54,744 nt of DNA from Aquificaceae bacterium (GTDB lineage Bacteria > Aquificota > Aquificia > Aquificales > Aquificaceae), in contig WFYI01000024.1 in the NCBI GenBank assembly GCA_015490155.1, positions 1 through 54,744 of the forward strand. Reading direction: 5' to 3'. Position numbers and translations under genes: made by a program. Shown here piece by piece: positions 1 to 7,276 of the stretch. Every line of letters begins with the position of its first letter. Positions within the stretch are counted from its first letter, which is position 1. The notes under the pieces are model-generated. The model was given only the letters and a program-made list of their open reading frames with translations, was not told the DNA's origin and searched no databases.

Positions 1-149
1 ACCTTAGCCTTCCTCTGATACTTCATGTACTGCGGTATGGCTATGGACGCCAGTATGGCTATGATGGCTATGACAACGAGCAGCTCGATTAGGGTAAAAC
101 CCTTGTTAAGCCTACGGCTTTCCTCAAATGACTTGACAGTGTCTCTCAT
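1..149 (-). CDS. Type IV pilin / pseudopilin, 5' part only
   Basis: Only the first 49 codons lie in the window; the gene runs off the left edge. The reading begins [18 protein letters not shown] and continues [18 protein letters not shown], the classic prepilin signature: a short basic leader, a Gly-Phe cleavage site (G17|F18), Glu at mature position 5, and a hydrophobic helix of about 20 residues. Such proteins are cleaved and N-methylated by prepilin peptidase and assembled into type IV pili or type II secretion pseudopili. The start at 149 follows a strong AAAGGAGGTG ribosome site. Major versus minor pilin cannot be told because the C-terminal domain is outside. Confidence 0.93.
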   Translation of the reverse strand, partial: MRDTVKSFEESRRLNKGFTLIELLVVIAIIAILASIAIPQYMKYQRKAK

Positions 150-187
150 GACACCCACCTCCTTTAAAGAGATTTATACACCTTTAA

Positions 188-216
188 ATAATATGCCTTT
201 TTTCTGTCAGGGTCAA
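188..216 (-). promoter_or_regulatory. Promoter of the pilin gene
   Basis: On the minus strand TTGACC (211-216) and TATTAT (188-193) are separated by exactly 17 nt, about 40 nt upstream of the pilin start, leaving room for a leader with the Shine-Dalgarno site. This is one of the best sigma-70 type matches in the window. Confidence 0.7.
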
Positions 217-224
217 GAATAGTT

Positions 225-230
225 TATAAT
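225..230 (+). promoter_or_regulatory. -10 box for the gene at 260
   Basis: TATAAT lies 29 nt before the ATG at 260, with a GGAGG ribosome site in the implied leader. No good -35 hexamer is visible at 16-18 nt spacing. It is back-to-back with the pilin promoter. Confidence 0.5.
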
Positions 231-259
231 TACCAATCTACTTGAACGGAGGTTTTACT

Positions 260-721
260 ATGGAAGACAAGGTTTTGAGTATGGAGGACAGGGTTATTTT
301 AATAGTTAGAGAGTTTTTTGAGGAGATAGATAGAGCTGAGCCTTTTGAGAATAACCTCGTGGACTTCAAGCTCAAGCTCAAAGCAAAGATGTTGGAGGTG
401 ATTACCGCATACCCTACGGACAACAGCTATGCCAACAGAAGCTTTGACACGGTTCTGGAAGGGGTTGACAAGACCATAGATGAGTTTTTGAACAAGCTTG
501 ATACGGAAAACGAAGAAGCTATGCTAAGGTTTATAAAGACACTTGAAGGTATAAACGAGATTCTCAAGGAGTTTCTTTACGAGGACAGGATTCAGGATAA
601 GAAAAGGGTTTCAAGCCTGAGCGGTAAGATATCCAATACTGTACAAAAACTCAGGCTTATGTGGAACAAGAAGTTCGGCGGGATTTTGAGGAAAATAAAA
701 TCCCTGTTCGGTAAGTCCTAA
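260..721 (+). CDS. Unrecognised helical protein
   Basis: A 153-residue protein I do not recognise. The start at 260 (MEDKVLSMEDRV) is chosen because GGAGG at 248-252 is correctly spaced; an in-frame TTG at 242 precedes that site. The sequence is charged and apparently all-helical, with many Glu, Lys and Leu in heptad-like spacing, no signal peptide and no membrane segment; the last 20 residues are very basic (repeated Lys/Arg). It abuts the TauE/SafE gene with no spacer, so the two are probably co-transcribed, but this does not reveal a function. Confidence 0.75.
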   Translation: MEDKVLSMEDRVILIVREFFEEIDRAEPFENNLVDFKLKLKAKMLEVITAYPTDNSYANRSFDTVLEGVDKTIDEFLNKLDTENEEAMLRFIKTLEGINEILKEFLYEDRIQDKKRVSSLSGKISNTVQKLRLMWNKKFGGILRKIKSLFGKS

Positions 722-1468
722 GTGATACACCTAATAGACTTTTTTGTGTTTTTCTTAGCCTGGTTTTTTCAGGCTTTTACGGGTTTTGGAGCAGGTATCT
801 TCATAGTTGGTATCCTTTCCCTTTTCCACTCGCCCCATACCGTTATAGTTAGCTCAGCCCTTATAAACTTTATGGGGACGCTGTTCATGTCCTTTTCCCT
901 CCTGAAACTCGTTAAATTAAGGTGGAGCATACTGCTCCAGCTTATAGGTGGCTCTATACCGGGTATATTTATCGGCTCTTACGTATTGCTCTTGCTGTCG
1001 GAAAGGGAGGTAAAGGTTCTGATAGGTGCTTTTATACTCCTTATGGGTATTTACGACCTTGCGGTTCAAAAGGGGAAACTTGAAAACTTCAAGATGTCAG
1101 AGGGAACCTTTACCACAATCGGTGTCGGCTTTATAGCAGGTGTGTTCGCCGGACTTATAGGTATGGGCGGACCCCCGCCGGTAGTTTACCTAAACCAAAT
1201 TATGAAGGACATAGACCAGCTCAAACTGACTCTATCCGTGTTTTTTACCTCCAATATATGTTTTAGGTTATTGTCTTACCAACTTCAAGGTGGAACGCAG
1301 TATATAGACACATCTCTAATACTATCCTCCGTAGTTGCTATACCATTAGGTATACTTCTCGGTTTGTATCTATCGAGAAAGATTTCTACACAGAGCCTTA
1401 AAAGGTTTATATCCTACAGCGTTGCTCTTCTTGGAGCAGGATTACTTATAGAATCGGGTTTGCTATAA
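722..1468 (+). CDS. TauE/SafE (TSUP) family membrane exporter
   Basis: A 248-residue polytopic membrane protein starting with GTG immediately after the preceding stop codon. It has about eight hydrophobic segments and two internal repeats typical of the TSUP family: an N-terminal [13 protein letters not shown] and a central [14 protein letters not shown] (about residues 144-157). Members export or import small organosulfur or oxyanion compounds such as sulfite, sulfoacetate or taurine-derived products. In a sulfur-oxidising Aquificota lineage a sulfite-type substrate is plausible, but nothing here fixes it. The stop codon lies inside the -10 box of the following tRNA gene. Confidence 0.88.
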   Translation: MIHLIDFFVFFLAWFFQAFTGFGAGIFIVGILSLFHSPHTVIVSSALINFMGTLFMSFSLLKLVKLRWSILLQLIGGSIPGIFIGSYVLLLLSEREVKVLIGAFILLMGIYDLAVQKGKLENFKMSEGTFTTIGVGFIAGVFAGLIGMGGPPPVVYLNQIMKDIDQLKLTLSVFFTSNICFRLLSYQLQGGTQYIDTSLILSSVVAIPLGILLGLYLSRKISTQSLKRFISYSVALLGAGLLIESGLL

Positions 1469-1469
1469 T
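1464..1469 (+). promoter_or_regulatory. -10 box of tRNA-Pro / tRNA-Arg unit
   Basis: TATAAT overlaps the last codons of the TauE/SafE gene and lies 17 nt before the first base of tRNA-Pro. The two tRNA genes are 8 nt apart and are probably one transcript. No clear -35 is visible. Confidence 0.5.
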
Positions 1470-1486
1470 ATTAACCTCCCGCGTCC

Positions 1487-1559
1487 CGGGGTGTAGCTCA
1501 GGTGGCAGAGCGTCGGCTTTGGGAGCCGAAGGTCGCAGGTTCAAGTCCTGCCACCCCGA
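1487..1559 (+). tRNA. tRNA-Pro (anticodon TGG)
   Basis: Acceptor arms CGGGGTG (1487-1493) and CACCCCG (1552-1558) pair perfectly. The anticodon stem TCGGC/GCCGA encloses TTTGGGA, with anticodon TGG at 1520-1522. The T-arm carries GTTCAAGTC. A discriminator A follows; CCA is not encoded. Confidence 0.97.
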
Positions 1560-1567
1560 TAACGGCA

Positions 1568-1644
1568 GGGCCCGTAGCTCAGATGGATAGAGCAGGGGAT
1601 TTCTAATCCCCAGGTCGGAGGTTCGAGTCCTCCCGGGCCCGCCA
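1568..1644 (+). tRNA. tRNA-Arg (anticodon TCT)
   Basis: Acceptor arms GGGCCCG (1568-1574) and CGGGCCC (1634-1640) pair perfectly. The anticodon stem GGGGA/TCCCC encloses TTTCTAA with anticodon TCT. The discriminator is G and CCA is encoded (1642-1644), unlike tRNA-Pro just upstream. Confidence 0.97.
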
Positions 1645-1666
1645 TTGAAAAACAATCAAATCCTTT

Positions 1667-1840
1667 GATGGCTTTAGAAGACTGCACACATACGGAAAAA
1701 GTTCAGCTTTCCTAAAGGATTTTAAAGCAGCGAGAACTCCTCAAGAATTGGAGAAGGCTTGAACATAACTATATAACGAAGAAAGGGTTAAATTAAGCTG
1801 GTACAAGTCAAGAGTGAATTTACCGAAAAGGCTCAAATGA
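1667..1840 (+). pseudogene. Decayed coding remnant, possibly transposase C-terminus
   Basis: One frame here reads as protein-like text (RLHTYGKSSAFLKDFKAA, TPQELEKA, then YNEERVKLSWYKSRVNLP) broken by two stop codons in the middle. The pattern of an EELEKA helix followed by YNEER recalls the C-terminal end of DDE integrases of IS3/IS481-type elements, but the match is weak and I see no terminal inverted repeats. It could equally be a decayed chromosomal gene. It lies between tRNA-Arg and the broken doc gene. Confidence 0.25.
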
Positions 1841-2206
1841 AGTATTTGACTTTGACTATCAAGAAAGTCTTAGAACTATATTCAAGGATTTTTGCTAACC
1901 TTGGTGGTAAGGTAGGGATTAGAGATGTAGCTCTATTTGAAAGTGCCATAAACCAGCCGAAAGCTTCCTTTGGGGGACATGACTTTATGAGTGCACAATA
2001 ACCAAAGCTGTCCTATGTGAGGCTATAATCAAAAACTACCCTTTTATAGATGGGAATAAAAGAGCAGGGGTCATGGCTATGGTTAGGCTTTTGGAGATAA
2101 ACGACTACGACACATCAAAAATTCCCGATTATGTGTTTACAACATCGCCATAGGATTTGCACAAGGCTCTCTTAAGCGAGAAGAGGTTGTGAGTTCGTTA
2201 TTATCC
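1837..2206 (+). pseudogene. doc: Frameshifted Doc/Fic-family toxin gene
   Basis: Three consecutive frames together rebuild a death-on-curing (Doc) protein. Frame one from ATG 1837 reads MKYLTLTIKKVLELYSRIF, then VGIRDVALFESAINQPKASF and stops at about 2000. A shifted frame continues ITKAVLCEAIIKNYPFIDGN, KRAGVMAMVRLLEINDYD, keeping the Fic core FIDGNKR, and ends at about 2153. A third frame gives YNIAIGFAQGSLKREEV, the expected C-terminal helix. Doc proteins phosphorylate EF-Tu and are neutralised by Phd; no phd-like antitoxin is visible upstream. Two frameshifts make it inactive unless they are sequence errors. Its remains run into the 3' end of the convergent HIT gene. Confidence 0.8.
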
Positions 2207-2571
2207 TACCCCGGAGGCCAAGTAAAAGCTCTACCGCCTATAAGGTGAAGGTGGAGGTGAAAGACCGTCTGACCTGCTCCTTTGCCAACGTTAAACACCA
2301 GCCTATAGCCTCCCTCTGCGTCCTCGTTCGGTGCAACACCTAACTCTTCAGCTATGGTTCTTGCTACGGTGAATAGGTGTCCTACCAAAGCCTCGTCCTG
2401 TTCCTCCGCCCAGTGGATACCCTTTATGTGCTTCTTGGGGATAATGAGAACGTGAACAGGTGCAACTGGGTTGATGTCGTGAAAGGCGTAAACCTGCTCG
2501 TCCTCGTACACCTTCTTTGAAGGTATCTCTCCTCTAACAATCTTACAGAAGATACAATCCTTTTCCTCCAT
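2206..2571 (-). CDS. HIT family (HINT-like) nucleotide-binding protein
   Basis: A 121-residue histidine-triad protein: N-terminal CIFCKIVRGEIPS, central VLIIPKKHI, and the catalytic triad HLHLHLIGG near residues 105-113. HINT-type enzymes hydrolyse nucleoside phosphoramidates and related AMP conjugates; the CxxC at residues 8-11 is usual in bacterial HINT proteins. There is no Shine-Dalgarno site before the ATG, and TAAAAT sits 8 nt upstream, suggesting a leaderless message. It has no operon partner. Confidence 0.93.
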   Translation of the reverse strand: MEEKDCIFCKIVRGEIPSKKVYEDEQVYAFHDINPVAPVHVLIIPKKHIKGIHWAEEQDEALVGHLFTVARTIAEELGVAPNEDAEGGYRLVFNVGKGAGQTVFHLHLHLIGGRAFTWPPG

Positions 2572-2579
2572 AATTATGG

Positions 2580-2585
2580 ATTTTA
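2580..2585 (-). promoter_or_regulatory. -10 box, leaderless HIT gene
   Basis: TAAAAT on the minus strand is followed by 8 nt and then the HIT start codon, the same spacing seen before hisIE, tpiA and the tenI-like gene. Confidence 0.45.
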
Positions 2586-2655
2586 CAAGTTGTATATGAG
2601 AATTGCCATCGGTAGTTACACCGGTGCACCTAACCCGCTGACGGACTTGGGAAAT

Positions 2656-2979
2656 TCACTTGAACCTGACGCTACCTTCACAGCCAAGGTTATTTATCAC
2701 AAACTCCCTTCCGTCCGTGAGAGTACACTTCCAGGCAGTATATCTCGGACAGCTAACCCTTTTCTTTATTATCAACTGTCCTGCCGTTGTAGAAAAAGAG
2801 CATTTACCACATACCGAGGGTCTCATCGCGTTGGGCTTAATCAGGGACTCACACCTCTGTATGTCCTTTACTATAGTTATGTCGTCGTACCTATCGATGG
2901 ATAGCTTCTTACTCTTAACACCGCAGGAGGAAACACCCAAAGCCACCAGGCCCAGCATGGTCAATAGAAGGTATCGCAT
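2656..2979 (-). CDS. Small cysteine-rich lipoprotein, unknown function
   Basis: A 107-residue protein with a lipoprotein signal peptide: MRYLLLTMLG, then LVALGVSSC where C19 fits a lipobox. The mature part has further cysteines (in CESL, CGKC, CPRY, CTLT and LGCEG), suggesting disulfides or metal binding. It starts three nucleotides after the comEC stop on the same strand, so it is probably co-expressed with it. I do not recognise the family. A plus-strand reading frame over the same DNA lacks such signals and was discarded. Confidence 0.7.
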   Translation of the reverse strand: MRYLLLTMLGLVALGVSSCGVKSKKLSIDRYDDITIVKDIQRCESLIKPNAMRPSVCGKCSFSTTAGQLIIKKRVSCPRYTAWKCTLTDGREFVINNLGCEGSVRFK

Positions 2980-2982
2980 AAC

Positions 2983-4200
2983 CTATAGTATAGCCCTTAA
3001 GGTAAGCCACAGGAGAACGAACCCGCAGGGTATTAGCTTGTTCCTCATGAAGATTAACCCCGCCGCCCCTAACAAACTCAGAACCACGGCCTCGTAAAGC
3101 CCCATAGACGGATATAAGGAAAAGCTCACGAGGGATAGCTTGTCCACCGCAAAGACAAATATCCGACCTACCAAGTTAAATGCCTCCATGACAGGTTCAA
3201 AGCTGAATAAGGTAATTAAGGAAAGCATACCCAGTGCAGAGTAAAGAAATGCTATCGGGAGCATGAAGGGCGTGAGGATAATCGACATGGGAGACACAGA
3301 GGCAAAGGTAGAAAGTAAAGGAGAAACTCCTGTAAAAGCGGATAATGAGGCTGTAAAACTTTTACTCCAAAACCCACCGCCCACATCTTTTAGGGAGAGG
3401 ATTATATACAAAGTGGCAAAGAAGGATAACCAGAAGGAGTAAGAAAAGAGGTAGTTAGGGTACAGTGTGAGTATTACACTCCCGGAAAACAACAGGGTAG
3501 CAAAGGAATTTACTTTTCTATAGGAAATAAGGGCAAGTATAAATACGACGGCCATGATGTAAGCTCTCAAAACGGGAGGATTGTCGGGAACTACCCAAAG
3601 CACGTAAAGGCTGACTCCGACTAAAGCCAAAGGGTACCCGTAGGGAACGGGTAAGCTCTTTGAAAGAAGAAGAACTATCATTCCCACATGTAGTCCGCTT
3701 ACCACGAGCAAGTGGGCAAGATTAGTCGAGTTCAGGGCACTGTTTAACCTCTCCGTTAGTACAGACCTACCTTCTCCGAAAAGAAAAGCAAGCCCGGTAC
3801 CCCTTACATCAACGGATTCGGTCTTTGACGAGTATCTGGACATCAAAGTATCTCTCGGTGAGTTGGCTATGTGCAAGGACCTAACCTTCTTGTAAGAAGA
3901 GTTTATGAAAACCCTGCTCCCCTTTACCCTGACACTGCCCTCGAGGGACACAACCCTAAAGGGAAGTTCTACCGCACCGTAAAGTTTAAGAAACGCTCTC
4001 TTACCCGTTAGTTTCTCCTCAGATGAATGCAATACCTTTACGCTTGCGGATATACCCCTTTCATCGACACTGTACCCCTTGTCCAACTCGAGTACCAAAT
4101 TCATATCCTTAAAGCTCTTTTGCGGAAGTTCAGCTCTGTAAAAGGCTACAAAACACACCAGCAGGAAAACTAAAAGATGAAGCACCTCCCCTCGGTTCAT
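2983..4200 (-). CDS. comEC: ComEC/Rec2-type DNA uptake channel, short form
   Basis: A 405-residue membrane protein with the family hallmark HLLVVSGLHVGM near residues 163-175, followed by about seven hydrophobic segments (Competence domain). ComEC forms the inner-membrane channel that takes single-stranded DNA into the cytoplasm during natural transformation. The N-terminal part (residues 1-140) is a signal-anchor and soluble OB-like region. It is much shorter than the usual 700-800 residues: the C-terminal metallo-beta-lactamase-like domain is absent, ending soon after the last membrane helix. A type IV pilin gene about 3 kb away is compatible with a DNA uptake role. Confidence 0.88.
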   Translation of the reverse strand: MNRGEVLHLLVFLLVCFVAFYRAELPQKSFKDMNLVLELDKGYSVDERGISASVKVLHSSEEKLTGKRAFLKLYGAVELPFRVVSLEGSVRVKGSRVFINSSYKKVRSLHIANSPRDTLMSRYSSKTESVDVRGTGLAFLFGEGRSVLTERLNSALNSTNLAHLLVVSGLHVGMIVLLLSKSLPVPYGYPLALVGVSLYVLWVVPDNPPVLRAYIMAVVFILALISYRKVNSFATLLFSGSVILTLYPNYLFSYSFWLSFFATLYIILSLKDVGGGFWSKSFTASLSAFTGVSPLLSTFASVSPMSIILTPFMLPIAFLYSALGMLSLITLFSFEPVMEAFNLVGRIFVFAVDKLSLVSFSLYPSMGLYEAVVLSLLGAAGLIFMRNKLIPCGFVLLWLTLRAIL

Positions 4201-4236
4201 CTTCCGCTACCAAGATAAGAAAATACTGTTACTCCG

Positions 4237-4998
4237 TCAACGGTAAAAAAGCTCTAAGGGTTCACCCTTTTTAAGTTTCAAAACCTCCCTCGCATTACCA
4301 GTGGAAATAAATATCTCCATAAACCCAAAGCTCCCGCATATAAAACCCGGCTTTTCCCTCGAGCCAGCGAGAAAATTGTCAAACACCCCGAGCTTTTCTC
4401 CTCTAAAAATCCCGTGGGAGTAAGCTCCACATGGAATATTGGTTACAGCGTTACCGAACCTGTCAAAGTAAACTATCTGCCCCCTAACACTCTCTCCACC
4501 TTCGTGAGGTTCTGGGAAGTCCAACCTGAACCTGTAATCCCACTCACTACCCAGCTCCTTTAGAGGAACCCCTTTAGATATGTAAGCACCCGCCGGAGAA
4601 AATACATCCCTGCCGTGAAAGGTCTTGTTCCTTTTCGGGAGAAGGTATTTTTTATTTTCTATAACTACCGCCTTCGGCGGTAAGTTTATATCCTTAATAA
4701 CTAAGTCTAAAATCCCGTTATCCGGAGCAACGAAGTAGTAGTCTCCACAGCGAACAGCCAGAGGGTTTCTTGCCGTTCCCACGCCCGGGTCAACCACGCA
4801 GACGAAAACCGTTCCGGACGGAAAGTAAGAATAGTGAGCCTTTAATACCAAGGCCCCCTCAAGGATGTTAAAAGGCTCTATATCGTGGGAAAGGTCTATC
4901 ACCTCCGCCCGAGGATTTATCGATAGGATTACGCCCTTGAGAACACCGGCAAATCCGTCTCTGAGTCCGAAGTCGGTCAGCAGAGCTACAGTATTCAA
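4237..4998 (-). CDS. SAM hydroxide adenosyltransferase (DUF62 family)
   Basis: A 253-residue member of the DUF62/SAM-fluorinase-chlorinase fold family. Diagnostic segments are [13 protein letters not shown] (residues 6-18), VVDPGVG (68-74) and FVAPDNG (about 89-95), plus a C-terminal beta-barrel domain with [12 protein letters not shown]. Most prokaryotic members hydrolyse S-adenosylmethionine to adenosine and methionine with a hydroxide nucleophile; halogenases are a rare side branch. The start codon overlaps the stop of the upstream aldolase-like gene by four bases, so translation is coupled. The physiological reason for the pairing is not evident. Confidence 0.9.
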   Translation of the reverse strand: MNTVALLTDFGLRDGFAGVLKGVILSINPRAEVIDLSHDIEPFNILEGALVLKAHYSYFPSGTVFVCVVDPGVGTARNPLAVRCGDYYFVAPDNGILDLVIKDINLPPKAVVIENKKYLLPKRNKTFHGRDVFSPAGAYISKGVPLKELGSEWDYRFRLDFPEPHEGGESVRGQIVYFDRFGNAVTNIPCGAYSHGIFRGEKLGVFDNFLAGSREKPGFICGSFGFMEIFISTGNAREVLKLKKGEPLELFYR

Positions 4999-5801
4999 AC
5001 CCTCGTTGCACTCAGTACATCTAAGGCTTCTTCCACACTTGCTCCCTCGTGGACAATCTTGACCATCGCCTTGACCATATTCGAGGGCTCCTTGGCTTGA
5101 AAAACGTTACGCCCTATAGAAAGCCCGCTCGCCCCGGCTTGAACTGCACCATGCACCATCTCGAGAACTTCTCTATCGGACTTCATTCTGGGACCACCAG
5201 CTATTACCACCGGTATGGGAGAGCCGTCCGTGGCAAGTTTAAAGGTTTCGGGGTCACCCGTGTAGGGAACCTTAACTATGTCCGCACCAAGCTCAGCCCC
5301 CACTCTCGCACAGTGAGCAACAACCTTGGGGTCGTACTGATTTTCTATCTTGGGACCCCTACCGTAAACCATAGCAAGCAGGGGAATTTGCCACTCCTCG
5401 CAGGCTTTAGATACAGCTCCGAAGTCTCTTAGCATCTCCCTCTCCGTTTCAGCCCCGAGGTTCACGTGTATGGATACGGCGTCCGCACCGAGCTTTATAG
5501 CCTCCTCAACCGTACATACCAAAACCTTTTCGTTCTTAGTAGGCGATAGGTCTGTGGAAGCCGACATATGAACTATAAGACCTATGTCCCTACCTCCGCC
5601 CCTGTGTCCGGAACGAACCATTCCTTTATGCATAACGACAGCGTTAGCTCCTCCATCTGCAACCTTGTTCACGGCATCCCTTATATCCACGATACCCTCT
5701 ATGGGGCCTGAGCTTACACCGTGGTCCATAGGCACTATTACCGTTCTCTTCGTGTCCCTGTTCATTATCCTTTCGAGCCTTACCATCTTTCCGATTCCCA
5801 T
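4995..5801 (-). CDS. DhnA-type class I aldolase / ADH synthase homologue
   Basis: A 268-residue TIM-barrel enzyme. It begins [20 protein letters not shown] and [11 protein letters not shown], then [13 protein letters not shown], with the Schiff-base lysine region [13 protein letters not shown] and the phosphate site VIAGGP and [10 protein letters not shown]. This strongly resembles archaeal 2-amino-3,7-dideoxy-D-threo-hept-6-ulosonate synthase and the related archaeal-type fructose-bisphosphate aldolase. Either shikimate precursor formation or gluconeogenic aldolase activity is possible; sequence alone does not decide. It precedes and overlaps the SAM hydrolase gene by 4 nt and follows the TonB-like gene closely. 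Confidence 0.85.
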   Translation of the reverse strand: MGIGKMVRLERIMNRDTKRTVIVPMDHGVSSGPIEGIVDIRDAVNKVADGGANAVVMHKGMVRSGHRGGGRDIGLIVHMSASTDLSPTKNEKVLVCTVEEAIKLGADAVSIHVNLGAETEREMLRDFGAVSKACEEWQIPLLAMVYGRGPKIENQYDPKVVAHCARVGAELGADIVKVPYTGDPETFKLATDGSPIPVVIAGGPRMKSDREVLEMVHGAVQAGASGLSIGRNVFQAKEPSNMVKAMVKIVHEGASVEEALDVLSATRV

Positions 5802-5803
5802 GC

Positions 5804-6565
5804 TTAACCTCCTCTGAAGGTAAAACTAATAACCCCCACCTGAGTGTCTCCTCCGTCTATACTCTCAAAGCGAATTCTTCTAACGTAGTTCATCAAAGTA
5901 GTATCTATTTTAACATCACCGCTCCTTTGAACTATAATGCTCTTAACCACCTTGCCGGAAGGGGAAACCCATATTTTAATCTTTACCACGGAAGGAAATT
6001 CTCTGGTGATAAGCTCAGGTGCAGGGGGAATGCTTACTATCCTCCTTGAACCTGTGTGGAACTTAACACCTCCGCTGCCCAAAACCGCTGATATATTTCC
6101 TATCTCCTTCTTTTGAGGTACAGTTCTCACATTTCCTTCGGCTACCTTCTTCCTGACCTTTTCCTCCAAACTCGCAAGTATGGAGACATCTTCTTCTTGC
6201 TTCTTCTTAACTGGGAGCTTTACATCTCCTTTCTCGTGGGTTTCAGAAACAGCTACAGAAGAAGCTTTATCCTTTCCGTGGGAGTGCTTTTTTGGCTTTG
6301 TAGCACTCCGCTTAGAATGTTTGCCGCTATCCTTTTTAACAACTTTCTTTACGGGTTTAACAGCTTTCTTTACGGACTTGCTCTTACTAACTATCTTCCC
6401 CTTGGCACCTAACTCCTCTTTAAAAACAACCTTTATAGGCTCTACCTGGGGTATGTCCTGAACCTTGACTATAAATACCCCTGCCAAAAAAGTAAAGAGA
6501 ATTAAATTTATAACCACGGAAATCAGTAGGTATAAAGCCTCTTCCCCTATATGCTTAACCATCAC
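5804..6565 (-). CDS. TonB family protein
   Basis: A 253-residue energy-transducing protein with TonB architecture: a short cytoplasmic start, one membrane helix (about residues 11-33, [19 protein letters not shown]), a long Lys-rich periplasmic linker (about 55-130), and a C-terminal TonB domain ([20 protein letters not shown]). Such proteins link the proton-motive force to outer-membrane transporters, usually with ExbB and ExbD, which are not in this window. The linker is Lys/Ser-rich rather than Pro-rich, a departure from the textbook TonB. Two in-frame ATGs (6565, 6562) are equally possible starts. Confidence 0.82.
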   Translation of the reverse strand: MMVKHIGEEALYLLISVVINLILFTFLAGVFIVKVQDIPQVEPIKVVFKEELGAKGKIVSKSKSVKKAVKPVKKVVKKDSGKHSKRSATKPKKHSHGKDKASSVAVSETHEKGDVKLPVKKKQEEDVSILASLEEKVRKKVAEGNVRTVPQKKEIGNISAVLGSGGVKFHTGSRRIVSIPPAPELITREFPSVVKIKIWVSPSGKVVKSIIVQRSGDVKIDTTLMNYVRRIRFESIDGGDTQVGVISFTFRGG

Positions 6566-6571
6566 ATAAAA

Positions 6572-7276
6572 TCATACACTTATCTTTCTAACGTCAAGGA
6601 AAGAGCCACTTTCAAAGCTCAGGAGTTTGGGAAATATGTCGAACAACAGCCGAGCAGCCTCCTCGGGAGTTCTTTTGGAAGATTCCCTTATTCTTTTTAT
6701 CGAAGTGTACAAAGTGTCATCCTGAGCCATCACCTCCTCGAGCATTGGGGTGAGAACAAGCCCCGGGGCAAGAGCGGTTATGTGCGTTTTATCCATCTCC
6801 CTCGAGTAAAGCTTGAGTAAGCAGTTGAACGAAGCCTTTGATATAGAGTATGCGTTCCAACCACGGTTGCAGTTCACAGCCGCCCCTGAAGATATGCCTA
6901 CTATCTGGTTAATCTCTACGCCAAGCTCCATTAAGGAATCGAGAATTAATTTGTTAGCCCATAGGTTCACGTTCATAACCCTGTCCATCTCTTGAAGAGA
7001 CACGTCACTCATATCACCAAACTTACCGAGTATACCTGCGTTTAGAATAACTATATCGATACGATTTAGATTCCCTAACAGAGAGTAAACGGCAGTTTTG
7101 ACATTCTCAAGCTCTTCTAAATCACACCTTACGAAGTTTACTTTACCGCGAAGCTCTTCCGGCAATCGCCTGCTGAGGGCGTAAACCTCGTATCCCCTTT
7201 CGATAGCCTCTGATACGAGAGCCTTACCTAATCCTGAGCCTATGCCCGTTATAAACGATTTTTTAGACAAAGACAT
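6572..7276 (-). CDS. Short-chain dehydrogenase/reductase
   Basis: A 234-residue SDR counted from ATG 7276. It has the Rossmann motif TGIGSGLGKAL, the NAGIL strand, active-site Ser in GISSGAA and the YxxxK pair in NAYSISKAS. The TGxxxGxG motif fits an NAD(P)H-dependent SDR of about 240 residues. The ATG at 7276 gives MSLSKKSFITG directly before the Rossmann fold; an upstream TTG at 7294 is less likely. It overlaps the queH 3' end by 14 nt. The substrate is unknown. Confidence 0.85.
   Translation of the reverse strand: MSLSKKSFITGIGSGLGKALVSEAIERGYEVYALSRRLPEELRGKVNFVRCDLEELENVKTAVYSLLGNLNRIDIVILNAGILGKFGDMSDVSLQEMDRVMNVNLWANKLILDSLMELGVEINQIVGISSGAAVNCNRGWNAYSISKASFNCLLKLYSREMDKTHITALAPGLVLTPMLEEVMAQDDTLYTSIKRIRESSKRTPEEAARLLFDIFPKLLSFESGSFLDVRKISV

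Noticed and set aside
1645-2206. Complete insertion sequence
   Set aside because: No terminal inverted repeats, no target duplication and no intact transposase; at most a decayed fragment.
2590-3097. Plus-strand reading frames across the lipoprotein and comEC 3' end
   Set aside because: They lie opposite two recognisable minus-strand genes, lack ribosome sites and show no domain or signal.
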